Shown: positions 1 through 10,926 of the stretch, in pieces
How the letters are laid out: each line of letters opens with the position of its first letter
How positions within the stretch are numbered: position 1 is the first letter of the stretch
DNA from: Symsagittifera roscoffensis
Taxonomy: Eukaryota; Xenacoelomorpha; Acoela; Convolutidae
Direction: 5' to 3'
Length of the DNA: 64,000 nt
Assembly (NCBI RefSeq): GCF_963678635.1
Contig: NC_087068.1
Location: 18,727,872-18,791,871, forward strand
Translations under genes and position numbers: made by a program
Notes under the pieces: generated by a model
What the model was told of the DNA's origin: nothing
The model's database searches: none
The model's input: the letters and a program-made list of their open reading frames with translations, nothing else

Positions 1-1319
1 TTCTTTGTCTTGTTTCATATTTTTGTCATTGGACGTAGTGAAGACTATTTTTTATCAGTTGTGTTAATTTTAAAGTTTTTTTGGAAATGTTTTAAAAATT
101 GTTGGCCTCAATTTGACCTTTGTAGTAGTTAGAACATATTTAAAAGATGCCTGAGGGAAAAAGAGTCTGGCCCGAGGGCCCGAGGCCATCTTCAACTATG
201 TTCTAACTATGAAGAGGGAAAGATGCAAAAAAAATTGTGAAAGAGCCCGGAAAAAAGCGCGAAACTATGCAAATGATTTCTTTTTTCATTCATGCGTTCT
301 AATATTTCATTTTTCATTCATGCCTTGTCGTGAAAAAACATGCGTGAAAGAGCAAAAACATACTCTTCTGCTGTTTGAGTTTTGATTACGCTTGCGATTA
401 GTAAGCTTTATCAAATTGGAGTATAGGCTTTTTTGTCGTGTTAACACTTTGCCTAACAGAGTCACTGATACAGCTTGTTATCTTGAATCATTGTTGCTGT
501 AACTGCTGTTTCATCAATACTATCTTTATGTGGCATCGCAGGGAAAGCGTAGCTCCGCTTTGCCTCTCTGTTTGTCGTCAAGTTCAGTTCAAGCTCATGT
601 GGTCAGACGAATGCAAAACACCCTCTCCAATTACAAAGCATAAATTTACTCGAAAGAAACGTGAACGATTCTTGGTTTCTAAAACTGTTTTTTTTTCAAG
701 GACTTCCCAGCGGAGAAAAACTTTACTCATCGGTTCAGGTTTTTGAGATCTTAATTTTTTTAACCCGAAGAGCAACATGCGTAGTATATTTTTAATGGGT
801 CGACTTATTTGGTTTTCCGGGCTCTGCAAGCACACTCCAATCTTATTTTGACCAATGCCGTTTTGAACAAAGTAGTGTTTTCTTAATTGCGCGCTCCGGA
901 TCAAAATCGATTTTTTTTGTCAATTATGAAGAACAAACCTGTTCAAAATAGTATTATTCTGTTCAAGACCATTTAGATTTTCCTTGCATTAGGGCAAAGA
1001 TTAGAAATTGAAGTTCAAATATGGAGGGGAGAAGTAGTTGGTATCTAAAAATAGGGAAAGTAGATTAGCGCAAGGAGGGGAAATATAACAGAACTAAAGT
1101 GAGCTTCTTTCATTTGCCGTTTTTAATGTGCGAAAGTCTGTCAAAGTTTAGTGCTGATTTAACGCATTAAAGGCGATAACTATCAAAGCAAACAGTTTTC
1201 TTCATAAAATTTAAAAAAGGTTTTGACAATTTTGGCTCCCGGAATTGTTCCAATTGAAATTGGGTAGTTATTGATTGAAGCTGAAATTAGCTCTGAATGT
1301 TCAGGATTCTTGAAATATT

Positions 1320-2207
1320 AAAAAAAAAGTTTTATTTCAGTTGTTTTCTGAGGACAATCTTTTTTAAGTCGAAACTTTTATTGGGCGAACTTTCGACTTC
1401 TTAACCAAAGACTTATGGCGGATTTTATTCATACCAATTGAGAGATACTGTTGTCTTGAGCTCAAAGTAAATTATTTTACCTGTGATCATTTCGTAAACT
1501 TACAGAAGCTGTAAAATTGCTAATTTGGGCAATTTAAGATAATTTACGCGCGACGTAATGCGTTTTTATAACAGCCGTAAGCGGTAAATTTAGGCATTCC
1601 AATTTGGGTTGAGGTCAGAATTTTAGTCCTATCAAAATAATTCGGGACGCTAAACATACGTTTTGTGTTTTACATAGTGTGTGGGGTAATAAAATGAAGA
1701 CAAAACTGCTCGTATTAGGGCGAAGCCCTGAATGTTCTGACTGCCTTTTAAGGTCTATGGAGCAGCAAGAACATGAAAAGTTAAATATAATAAAATAAAT
1801 TAAAATTTTTTTGGGAAAAACATCCCCCCACACGCCATATTAAGTACAAAGTGATAGGTTTTGCTCTTATTAACAAACCAATTATGACATATAAACTTCC
1901 TTGAATCAATTTGGAACGATTTCTAATACGGATTAAATTTCGCTTACGCGTTAATAGCGCGAAATTTACCGCGCGTTGATTGTCCGAAATTGGCCGAAAA
2001 GGCAAACTTTAAACCCCCATAACTTGACAAAAAATGATCACAGGTGAAATGTTTTTTCAATATTAAGCTCAGGATAACAATAGCTTTCGATTGATTTTAG
2101 AAAATTCCGTCAAAAATGGCTCTTCAAAAAATCGACCTTTGTCTGAAGAAAAAAACTCACCCCGAGCACAAATATTCCGTTACTTTCGTTACAAAAGTCG
2201 GAACAAA
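1320..2207 (+). repeat. Family A inverted-repeat element, copy 1
   Basis: The right half (about 1700-2207) is closely related to 56755-57275 and, inverted, to 55485-56035. Shared landmarks are GGGCGAAGCCCTGAATGTT near 1719, a 'cccccacacgccat' block near 1825, paired GCG-rich segments near 1945-1980, and the terminal 'gagcacaaatattccgttac' near 2164. The left part (1320-1640) is a weaker inverted version: 'acctgtgatcattt' at about 1480 mirrors 'gatcacaggtgaaat' at about 2037. It therefore looks like a foldback or MITE-like element with one decayed arm. No transposase frame is visible. Confidence 0.6.
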
Positions 2208-3194
2208 AAAACGAAAGAAAATGAGAGCAGTCTTGTTCGGATTACTTGAAGATTGTAGTTTCAATTTGGATAACATTCAATAAGACTGTTAGTATATCAT
2301 GGCCTTGTCCTAATTTTTCTGACTGCCTTGTAAATGGTCTCAAAATATTGTGGAATAGAACATTATGTTCGATTCTTTTGTTTTCTTCCCCAACAGCCAT
2401 TGTAAAAGAGCTTAGTATTAAAAGTTGAGTTTCATAGGGAATCATTATCAGTAATAAGCTTGCTTCAATTCAATTTAGAACATTTTGAGTACGGGATTGA
2501 TTGCCAGGTATAAATAAACAGGGTATGGTCAAATTAGTAATTTTCGAAATCCTAGAAAAAAAAATATCGCAGATCAAATAAATGTTTTCGCGGGTTTTTT
2601 CGAATATAACCACCCCTCCCCCTCCCCCCCTCCTAATTGATGAAAATTCGAAATGATTATTTTATAGGAAGTTTAAACCTACTTTCACTTAAAAATGCAG
2701 AGGTGATATCCCGAGCAGAAAACGGGAAAAAAATAAAGAATAACCAGTTCGAAGCTTAATTAAGAAAAAAGGCCTCTCTTTGATCAGTCCCATTTTCTTG
2801 TGTTTTTAAACAACAAGACCAGTTTTTGCTCAATTACTGGGTTGATTACTTCGTTGGGTTATATTTATTTGTCAAAAACTATTAATAATCCATTTTTCAA
2901 ATTTTTTATTTCTATGTTCGGGGTGGTTTTTTGAGATCAGTTTAACAGCAGACTTTGCTTCCTTGGGAAATCGATCCCTTGATCTGCATGAGCCCAGCAG
3001 AATTTGCAAACCACTATAGAATCCATCCACAAAGCTGTTGAAACTGCTCCTTTTATATTTACACGTAGTGAATTATCCGCACTACAAAGTCGTTCCAAAT
3101 TGAATCGAGGCAATAAACTAATTGGTCAGAATGATTCTTTACACGACTCAAACTTTATCACCTAAAGTTTGATATTATTAGCCTAAAATTCATA

Positions 3195-3405
3195 GTTTTG
3201 CCGGATCAAGTTAACATCCTCCCCCCAGATAGACCAAGTTAAGATCTTCCACCCCAGCCTTTAATTCGCATTAAATTTGCTAAGCGATGCATGTAAAATG
3301 CTCGATTCTGATTGGCTGAAAATTGCCAACTTAGAACCAAAATAACATTCTCCCCCCAACGGTTTTTTTGGGGGTGGGATGATTTTAACTTGGTCCGTTT
3401 CGTCA
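3195..3405. repeat. Family B short inverted-repeat element
   Basis: The left end reads 'ggatcaagttaacatcctcc'. The right end (about 3370-3402) is its approximate reverse complement, 'gggatgattttaacttggtc'. The interior holds 'gctaagcgatgcatgtaaaa', and a related inverted block occurs at 60650-60700. The short length, C/G-rich tips and lack of coding sequence fit a MITE-like non-autonomous DNA element. Relatives lie at 20305, 25325-25925 and 59838-60766. Confidence 0.55.
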
Positions 3406-4003
3406 ATGTTTAATTTACCGAAAACTGTTCGAGACCAATAAAAGGGCTGTCGGAACATTCAGGGTTTTGCCCTGATAGGAAGGGTCTGGTTTTGATCCAA
3501 GTTGGTCTGAATAAAAAATACCCCGGATTTATTTGCTTCCCACATTCTTGGAAAATGGGAACAGTAAACATTTTTTGATGCTCTGGTTCAAATGAGCAGT
3601 TTAGAGCCACCCTGTTCATCTTAATGGGCACCGCAAGCAATCCATTCTTCTTAAGGCGATTTATCCAAGAGGAAAAGAACCAAAATGCAAACTGTTCTGC
3701 TCCTTACAGAGAACAAATATTGTGCCTCTAGTTAAAAACTACATTCGAAGTGTGTACTGACTCAAGCTCGAAAGGCGAGAAGAGTGGAAAATATTTTGAA
3801 GTTTGCTTTTCAAATCATAGAAGTTTCCAAATCAATTTTCTAACATCTTAAATGTATGTTTAAAAATCTCAACTGATTGGGTTCATTGATGCTTATAGTT
3901 CTAGTTATAACTTTAATTAACCAATAGTTGTTTCGATCATTATTTGAACGGAAGTTAAACTTTTACAGGCTCCATCATTTAATCAGTGTTTTAAACTTTT
4001 TAG

Positions 4004-4321
4004 CAAGATGATCACACAATTGCAATACATGAAGGACCAAACTGTCATCTCGCCATCGCCAACGTACTTCAACAAAAACAGCAATAAAAACAACAACAAA
4101 AGCTTCTCTTTCCAATTGCCAATCAATACTACCAACGATCAATTTCGCTCGCCATCATCGCCATCTCTTGTCGGAACTAAATTGGCGTCCGGTTCCGTGG
4201 CCTCAATCCTCTCGGATACCGAGTCCCTGCAGGACCTGGTTGAACATCAACAACAGTCGCCGACAATATGCGAAGTGCAGACTAGAATTACGCCTGCAGG
4301 CATGGAAAAAACTTGGGCTCA
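4004..4321 (+). CDS. Exon 1: end of Rab-binding helix plus polar linker (rabphilin/RIM-like)
   Basis: An open block follows a pyrimidine-rich stretch and 'ttttag' at 3998-4003. Its first residues (KMITQLQYMKDQ) line up with the end of the rabphilin Rab-binding helix (recalled as RLVDRLENMRKN), just before the first zinc ligand. The rest is an Asn/Lys/Ser/Pro/Gln-rich linker ending near TPAGMEKTWAQ. A methionine at 4008 could be a start, but the helix alignment suggests an internal exon. The right boundary is uncertain: GT sites at 4322 and 4338 both end in phase 2, whereas exon 2 needs phase 1, so a small exon may be missing between them. The linker between helix and first cysteine would be far longer than the dozen or so residues in mammalian rabphilin. 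The coding call is fairly firm; the family assignment rests mainly on exons 2-4. Confidence 0.55.
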
Positions 4322-4674
4322 GTTAAGAAAGAAGAAGTTAATATAGTGCATGTAGCTCTTTTAAGTGTTCGTTGAAATTTTTTAAGGGCAAATTTTGAGT
4401 ATGAAAAGGAGACCCACATTTAAGAAAAGTGAAAACAAGTCGATCAAAAACAGTAAATCAAATTTAACAACAAGTAACCAACTTAAGTTTAAAACGTGGA
4501 AAAGACTATGTGCGTTTAAATTCGCATCTCAATATAGTGAAAAAAAAAGATCAATTATAATTGAGTTTTATTGCCAGTGTCCACAAAAACTAAAAAACTA
4601 TCGATTATAATGGATTAAAAATGGGTCTTGTTGCCTCGAAAATTAATTATAATCCGTTTTTAATTGATTATGAT

Positions 4675-4994
4675 CAGTGGCGGATCTAGGTTTTTCTGGA
4701 GGGAAGGGGCTGGATTTTCAAAAAATTTCGAAAATTTTGTCGACCTTTTTTCTGAAAAAACAGGCCATAAAGGCGTTTGGAAAAGTTAGACAAAAAATCG
4801 CGTTTTTTGATGCGGGCTCCCCCCTCAAAACTACCATATATTGGGGCCAAAGGCGCTTTTAGAAAAATTTTAAGGTCCGTTACCAAAAATGGATATCTCA
4901 AAATAGTCTAAAGGGGGACTCTTTGGGTCGGCAGGGAGTCAAATCCGCAAGAGAGGGCGTCCGCCCACCACCCCCCTCCTAAATCCGCTGGTGG
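4675..4994 (+). repeat. Family C element (GGCGGATCTAGG...CCTAAATCCGC), copy 1
   Basis: It begins 'gtggcggatctagg' and ends 'cctaaatccgctggtgg', a short terminal inverted repeat. The interior carries family landmarks: 'ttttgtcgacctttttt', 'gcgggctcccccctcaaaa', 'caaaggcgctttt', 'atggatatctcaaaatagt' and 'tttgggtcggcaggg'. Related copies lie at 5698, 8073, 13856, 31352, 37108, 50266 and 51536. It is short and non-coding, hence a MITE or SINE-like non-autonomous repeat. It sits in the intron between exons 1 and 2. Confidence 0.7.
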
Positions 4995-5361
4995 TTATAA
5001 TAGATTTTTTCACTTTTGTGGACACCGACAAGGAAATTCAATTATAATCGATTTTTATTCATGGAGCTCCAATGCGGGGACCGTTTATTATATAAGATGA
5101 TAGAAACAACTTATCCTGGGACAGGCTTAGGAGAGTTTGATAGGTTCTCTTAAAATCGCAATAACTTAAACATAATTAATTTAAATATAATTAAAATATA
5201 ATGTATATAAATTTATACCTGAAGTAGGCTTGAATCGTTTACGAAAAAAGTCGGGAAATAAAAAGATCCTTCAAAATTGCTTTTTCATTTATCTTGAAAG
5301 ACTAAATAATTGACGCAAAAATATAATGCAACCTGGAGCCTAAATTTGAACGTTTATGCAG

Positions 5362-5549
5362 CAGTTCCGAATAGCAACGAATGTGGTTTTTGTGGGGCCG
5401 AATTGGACAAAAGTGCGGCAGATCTGATGTCGCAGAGTTTCAACCAGCTCACTTCGGTGCTGTTCAGCTCGGTCGATTCGGGTAGAAATAGCGCGGGCGG
5501 TGGTGGGTCTGTGTTCAACCGGGGATCAGTTTGCTCCGATTGCCATAAG
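5362..5549 (+). CDS. Exon 2: first half of Rab-effector zinc finger (CGFC, CSDC)
   Basis: The acceptor is 'gtttatgcag' (AG at 5360-5361; a second possible AG ends at 5364) and the donor is AAG|gtacca at 5550. The reading frame starts NECGFCGAELDKS and ends VCSDCHK, with cysteines encoded at 5382, 5391, 5532 and 5541. Mammalian rabphilin, as recalled, reads CILCGEQL...VVCEDCKKNVCTKC, so these are zinc ligands 1-4 of the FYVE-related finger that follows the Rab-binding helix in rabphilin, Noc2 and RIM. The finger helps clamp GTP-bound Rab3 or Rab27 on synaptic or secretory vesicles. The loop between the two CxxC pairs is 46 residues, against about 13 in rabphilin, and is filled with Ser/Gly/Asn. 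The exon ends in phase 0, matching exon 3. Confidence 0.75.
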
Positions 5550-5697
5550 GTACCAAAAATATTATTTTTAAAGCGTCGGAAAACAGGCTCTTATAGCCTA
5601 GTGGCGTCCTCCCAATCTACACATTTGCAAACGAGTATATAATAATCATGAAAGTTATGGCTGCAATTTTTTATGATTGCAATTATGATTGCAAGCT

Positions 5698-6091
5698 GGG
5701 GCGGATCTAGGATTTTCTCGAGGGGGGGGGGGGGGATTTTCAAAAACACTTCGAAAGTTTTGTAGACCTTTTTTTTAGGTCGAACAATTTGATTTTTCTA
5801 AAGTCTACCAGATCAATATAAAGAACCTATTTTCACCCAATTTTCTGTGCCGCAGGCGAATTTTTGAAAAAAAACCATAAAGCGTATTTAAGCATTTTTG
5901 GAAAATTTTGACCAAAAAAACCGCGTTTTTTTTGGCACGCGCTCCCCCCTCAAAATTAAGCATATTTTGGCGCCGACAGCGCCTTTAAAAAAATTTAGGG
6001 TCCGTCATCCAAAAATGGATACCTCAAAATAGTACAAAGGGGGAATGTTTTGGTCGGCAGCGGGTCGAATCCCTGAAAGAAGACGTCTGCA
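5698..6091 (+). repeat. Family C element, copy 2
   Basis: It opens 'ggggcggatctagg', followed by a run of about 14 G near 5725. It shares with the other copies the 'gtagaccttttttttaggtcg' type segment, a 'gcgccgacagcgcc' palindromic piece near 5971, and 'tcggcagcgggtcgaatccc' near 6054. The expected 'taaatccgc' right end is not found, so the copy appears 3'-truncated at about 6091. It lies in the intron between exons 2 and 3. Confidence 0.65.
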
Positions 6092-6420
6092 CAAAAAACA
6101 TCGTGTTTTTATTATTTTTGAACATTGTTTTGTAGAGCAAATCTTAGTATTTTTCGGCCATTTTTTCTATTTGAGCGCCTTTAAAATTAGCCTTACGCTC
6201 GAGCAAATACTTTTATTTTAAAAAAATTTGAAGATCGAAAACAGCCAAAATTTGACAGGGGTAAAATCGAAAAAAGTTCTTTTTCCAGGGCAGAAGAGGA
6301 GTCCGCTTCATCCATCTATCCACATCGAATAGCTTTCTGCATGTTGCCTAGTTTGACAAGTTGTCTTTTGTTATGAATTGTCCTGTTATGGAATGTTTTC
6401 GTAATGTGGAAATGTTTCAG

Positions 6421-6699
6421 AGAGCGTGTTCCCGCTGTATAGTCAAAGTAGTGATGCCTAAAGTACCACCCCACACAAATGATAACAGTCCATCAGGGAA
6501 CAACAATGCCCTCCTCTCTCCCACTGCGGCCTCAGGGGGCAGCTCTAGTCATGGGGGAGGGGGTGGTCTGGGGTCAGGTGGGGGCTCGCTGTTGTCGCCC
6601 GGCAATTCACGAATATCTCCGGCCTCTATGATGTCCAGTGCATTTTCATCTAGCACGATCACGCTGCACGTGTGCAAACTGTGCGCCCATCAACGAGAG
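6421..6699 (+). CDS. Exon 3: second half of Rab-effector zinc finger (CSRC, CKLC)
   Basis: The acceptor is 'aatgtttcag' (AG 6419-6420) and the donor is GAG|gtaaaa at 6700, phase 0 at both ends and exactly 93 codons. It opens RACSRC (cysteines at 6427 and 6436) and closes LHVCKLCAHQRE (cysteines at 6673 and 6682). Joined to exon 2 this gives CSDC-x4-CSRC, the same C-x2-C-x4-C-x2-C spacing as CEDCKKNVCTKC of rabphilin and CSYCRTKFCARC of RIM. VCKLCAHQRE resembles WLCKICIEQRE of rabphilin. Between ligands 6 and 7 lie 78 residues rich in Ser, Gly, Asn and Pro (with a His/Gly run), where mammals have about 13. The finger fold can survive because the CxxC pairs and flanks are kept. Rabphilin is somewhat favoured over RIM or Piccolo. 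Confidence 0.8.
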
Positions 6700-7140
6700 G
6701 TAAAATTATTTAACAGTTGAAAGACGGAGCGCTTGGTCGTAGAAGTTTTTTTAAACCATTTTGAACCTTTCGAATACTGCGGAAGCCCTAGAACGACCAT
6801 ATGCGAGATTTTTTGGAAGAAATTGTTGTTTTTGAGCATTGTTTGGTGCTTTTTTTACTAGAAATTGTGGAATAAAATACTGTGTAAGCTCTTTTGGATT
6901 TGACCTCAAATTGCCTTTTTTCGTCGTTTGGCAACCAAAATTGATGGCAACCGTCTTTCTTTTTTTCCAGCCTTTAATCAAATTCCTGTCAGTTTTTGTC
7001 CATTTAAGTATGCGATACGAAAAAATTCGCAGCACGTAATAATTTTTTTAATATAATATCCTGGATTAATTGTTTTCATATAGTTTTATTAGAATCCAAA
7101 ACTGAAATGGATTTGGTTATCAAATTTTTCAAAACTTTTC

Positions 7141-7190
7141 AAAAACCGCCCCCCCCCCTTGAAAAATTTCTGCGCACGCCATTGATTTGA
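7141..7190 (-). repeat. Fragment of a family C-like repeat end
   Basis: A C-run (about 7148-7160) is followed by 'gaaaaatttctgcgcacgcc'. Inverted, this matches the 'ggcgtgcacagaaatatttc' left end of the family C-like element at 31352. Only the terminal 50 bp or so can be recognised. Confidence 0.4.
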
Positions 7191-7617
7191 TATAATTATA
7201 AACTTGGCATCATGCGAGGTGAGTTCTTTATAGTAGTCAAAAGTGTCTGAAAAAAGCAGACCTTACGGCCTAGTTCCTTCCCACCCCGACGGGGTTTGTT
7301 GGAACAAAAATGTTCTGAAGTTGCGTATTCATAAAGTTTTCGAGTGAAGCCGGAACACGATGGTTCAAATCAGAAGCTAGTTTAGGTGGGGATTTGAGAT
7401 CTTAAAAATTCGACATTCCTGAACACTCATGGGCAAGGTTGCATAAAAATCTGATGTATATTCTCGATTGATTTAAATCCAATTTTTATGATTTTACCTT
7501 GATTTTTTTTATTTTTATTGCAAACATTTTTGTTTCAAGAATCAATTAATTTACGCAAAATTACTGATTCAGCATCCGAAAGAATAACACAAGTTAACCA
7601 TATTTTTCTATTCCCAG

Positions 7618-7678
7618 ACAATTTCTGAGACTGGAATGGATAAATCCAAAAGTGCTGAAAAAATTTTTCCAGTTAAAA
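7618..7678 (+). CDS. Exon 4: short exon closing the zinc-finger domain
   Basis: The acceptor is the strong 'ttctattcccag' (AG 7616-7617) and the donor is A|gtatgc at 7679; the same GTATGC donor is used by exon 7. The frame reads TISETGMDKSKSAEKIFPVK with no stop. Phase 0 at the start matches exon 3 and phase 1 at the end matches exon 5. The join gives CKLCAHQRE-TISETG, which parallels CRKQQE-ILTKSG of RIM and CIEQRE-VWKRSG of rabphilin. However, the usual aromatic AWFF that follows is not conserved, so the hydrophobic patch that touches Rab would be altered. The exon is only 61 nt; the call rests on splice sites, phase and alignment. Confidence 0.6.
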
Positions 7679-8072
7679 GTATGCTATGAAGAGCTAAGTA
7701 CGTAACCAATGTAAATACTGCAAGCTGCGTTGTATGTTTACAGCGGCACTCGGCAGGATAACACAAGGGTTGATTTTTTTGTTTTTTATTCTACGATTAA
7801 AATCCGATTGAAATCATTGATTTAAATCAAGTTGCTGCTCATGGATCTCCTCTGGATACTGTTTTAGAACATCTAGTTTTTGATGACCGAAGCTAACCTT
7901 TGTCTATATATCCTAATTTTGACGGGGAGCGAGTGGTGTTGTCTAACAGCTCGAAAAATGAGTTTATTGGATATAAAAAAGACAAAGTTTCATTCTAAAA
8001 TTTCATTTTTGTTTATTTCTTTTCAATTGCAAAGTTTTTGTCCTTTTAATAGATTATGTTTGCGAAATGCAG

Positions 8073-8160
8073 CTTTGGGTCGGCTGGGGATCGAATCCCT
8101 GAGGGTAGGGGGGGGGGGGGGCGCCTACTTCACCCCCTCCCCCCTAAATATGCCCCTGTT
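8073..8160 (+). repeat. Family C element, right-end fragment
   Basis: The block 'ctttgggtcggctgggga' is followed by 'tcgaatccctgagg', a run of about 14 G near 8108-8121, and 'ccccctaaatatgcccctg'. This matches only the 3' part of the family C consensus. The 'tcgaatccc' core resembles a pol III B box, but no matching A box was seen upstream. Confidence 0.55.
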
Positions 8161-9458
8161 TGAAATTATAGTTGAGCGGTAAGAAGAACGTTGCCAAAGA
8201 TATGATATAAAAGTAGCACAGTTTCGAACATTCGGTAATTAAGAACGGTATTTAAGAAAAAATTAAGAAAACATTTTTTCTAGGCAAAATTTTGTGTTCA
8301 TTTTTTTGCTGTCAAAAAACACTGTTTCCTTTCTAGTGAGGACACTCCAATCAGCCGAAAAAACGCAAAAAATGGTTTCAATAGCTAAATTAACGCTGAA
8401 CTTGTAGCAGCATAAAAATTTGAGCTCACTCTCTGATCAAATTGCCTGATTTAGTTTGAAAGGCACAGTTTTTCTTGGCAATGAAAAAGTTTTAAGATAG
8501 CAGAAAATTGATATCAAAAATCCAAGTTCAGCTGTAATGGCTATAATATAATACTAATTCACCCCTACGAACTCTCCTAGTTTTTTCATTTTAGGTATCT
8601 GCAATGATGAAAATAATCAATCCAACTAACTCAGCGGTTTACTTGACAGTTTTTTGGTAAAACAATACCAAACTTGCAAAAACAATTTTTCTAGCGCCGT
8701 TTGTTTTTTTTTGTATTCAAATTTCAATTTATTTTTGAAAACAATTTTTTTTGCTTAAATTTGTCGATGTCAAACTTCAGCTTGTCAAAAAATCGTCTAT
8801 CTCGTGTTGACAACAAGTTTCGACAAATGCTAATCATATGACAGTTTTTTGTTGTGATTTTTTCATTTGTTCAGAAAATTGCTGAAAACATGATGAATAG
8901 CAACCGTTCAAAATATGGAATTGTTTCACCAAAAGTGTTGTTTGCTGTTCTTTGTTTGTTTTGACAATTCTCGAAGAGCGGAAAGGAACTGAAGATTGCG
9001 GTCCGTTTTTGTATTTTTTTCCTGTTAATTTTGAATTTTTCAAGGAAATTTCACAGAGGATCAGATGTAGTATCATATTTAAAACCTAGTGGCCGTGATT
9101 ATTATTGTTCGGTGGCCTTGAAAATAATTTAAAAAAGAGCCCCTCTGTGTCGAAAAAAACTGGTCTCAATTTCTTCGGTTTTTAAATTAAGTTCGACAAA
9201 ATTTGCTGAGAGGCTGACCTTCCAATTTTAATTCTTTTAAAATGTTTACTCAATATTCTTACTCATGGTTTTTATATATGTTTCATTTTCCGATTTTTTT
9301 TTCACGTAAGTCAATCGCTGCTTTTGGAAAATAAAGAAACAGGAAATCGAGACAACAAAAATTGCAGAAATATGTTTATGTATACATTTTTTTGATTTTT
9401 AGAATGTTGTTAATTTCGAACTTTTTTGCTATGTCAAAATAGTTGAAACATTTTTTGT

Positions 9459-9492
9459 TACTTGCACAGCAACTGGCTATCCTGGTTTCTGT
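9459..9492 (+). repeat. Short dispersed repeat, copy near 13183
   Basis: 'acttgcacagcaactggcta' followed by 'tcctggttt' recurs with few changes at 13183-13216 ('acttgcacagtagccggcta' then 'tcctagttc'). The second copy lies about 40 bp upstream of the exon 5 acceptor. Function unknown; probably the shared end of an old repeat. Confidence 0.45.
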
Positions 9493-9781
9493 TGAAGGTG
9501 GGTTGTGTTCGTAACTAAAGAGCAGTGACAAAGATCTTGATTATTTAAAATATTTGAGTATATTAGGCATATTATTTCAAGAATGCTCACATAATATGTT
9601 ATTCGACTATCCTGAAATGGGAAATAATGTTCATACTGTGATAAACGTACAAAATAAAATTTTCAAAAATTTGCTGCAAATTGTTTTCTGCATTTTTTGA
9701 AATATTTTCAACTAATAGTTTTTTTTATTGCGTTCTTGAAAATTTTAGAGCTGCTTTTTTGTCGTGTTCTTGCTAATGTTT

Positions 9782-9798
9782 GCGAAGCGGAGCTTCGC
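9782..9798. repeat. Small GC hairpin GCGAAGC-gga-GCTTCGC
   Basis: Perfect 7-bp inverted arms around a 3-nt loop. A sister copy with the loop 'tcc' lies at 15824-15840, and degenerate versions lie near 546-562 and 29219-29240. Each has nearby T-rich sequence containing 'tttgt'. It is probably a conserved end structure of an AT-rich repeat family. Confidence 0.6.
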
Positions 9799-10044
9799 CT
9801 TCGTCTAAATTTTGTTAAGAAAGACTGAAAAATGTTAAGTTTTGGGTTATCGGGACAACCTTTTGCACTTAAGAATTTATTTTTGCATGTATTTTTTATA
9901 TAGATTTTTTCTGTCAGTTACATTTTCAATATTATGGAAATTATGATTAGCAAGTTTACGCAAGGGTTGGAAACTTATTTGTTTGTGTTTTGTAAATGAG
10001 CCTAACAAAACTAATTAAGATTTTTAGCCAACTATTTCATTTAA

Positions 10045-10830
10045 CAATGAACAAATGGCTAAAAAGGAGGTGGAGCAGTAAGCAGAATGGCCCAAGTGCA
10101 GAATGGGTCCAAGAGCGGAAAGACTGAAATTGATTGAGTTTAATTAGTTTATACGGGCTAATTACAATAAATTGTTTGCAATGTAGATTCAATTCACTGT
10201 AAAATTTACTACCTTGAAATCTCAATGCGAGAACGCCGTGGAACTTTGCAGAATGATCCACGAGGCAGAAAAACATTATTTTCTATGAGCTACTCAGTTA
10301 ATTAAATATAAGAATTGTCAATATTACCAAAGAAAAGATTATTTTATGCATAACTTCAGTAATCTAAAATTTTTAAAAATCAAATATTAATTTAATGAAA
10401 TTGTTCATTTCATGTATAATTAATTCATCTACTATAATTCATTGATTAAACAATTATCAGAATCTCCAATAGTAACACGTAAATGAATTAATTATTCATG
10501 AATTGAACATTAAGTTAACAATTGATTTTTTTTAAATGTTAGGTTACTGAATTTGTGCGTAAAATAATATTTTCTTTGGTAATATTGAGAGTTCTTAGGT
10601 TTAACTTACCGATTAGCTTATAAAATATAATGTTTTTCCGTTTTCCGCTTAAGTTAATAATTGATTTTTAAAAAAATGTTAGGTTACTGAAGTTATGCGT
10701 AAAATAATATTTTCTTTGGTAATATTGAGAGTTCTTACGTTTAATTTACCGATTAGCTTATAAAATATAATGTTTTTCTGTTTTTCCGCTCGTTGTTCAT
10801 TCTGCTTATTTGCTGGCCACCGGCTAAAAA
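10045..10830. repeat. Palindromic TIR element with internal 137-bp duplication
   Basis: The left end ('ggtggagcagtaagcagaat' at about 10070) is mirrored by the right end ('cattctgcttatttgctggc', about 10797-10816). The segment 10305-10390 ('caatattaccaaagaaaaga') is the reverse complement of two direct copies at about 10515-10600 and 10650-10735 ('ttttctttggtaatattgag'). The two direct copies span about 10514-10790 with a unit near 137 bp. The whole folds back around about 10440. No transposase frame exists, so it is a MITE-like element. It ends about 100 bp before the assembly gap. Confidence 0.65.
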
Positions 10831-10926
10831 GACTAGTCATTCAATTTCCGTACTATGGGAATGGCCTCTTCAGTATATTTGTCAGAAACAAAACACTTCT
10901 TCTTATAGTGAAACGATAGTGTTTTT

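Larger units (their letters stand above)
1..4003. other. Upstream flank or intron, no gene recognised
   Basis: AT-rich non-coding sequence with only short, compositionally random open frames. It contains a family A inverted-repeat element (about 1320-2207) and a family B element (about 3195-3405), described separately. A C-rich run sits near 2612-2630. A degenerate copy of the small GC hairpin found at 9782 and 15824 lies near 546-562. If the first exon at 4004 is internal, this is intron of the rabphilin/RIM-like gene, because the first part of its Rab-binding helix is missing and should lie to the left of the window. Confidence 0.5.

Noticed and set aside
438-904. Overlapping open frames on both strands near the left edge
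   Set aside because: Low-complexity, AT-driven, no acceptor or donor in phase and no recognisable residues.
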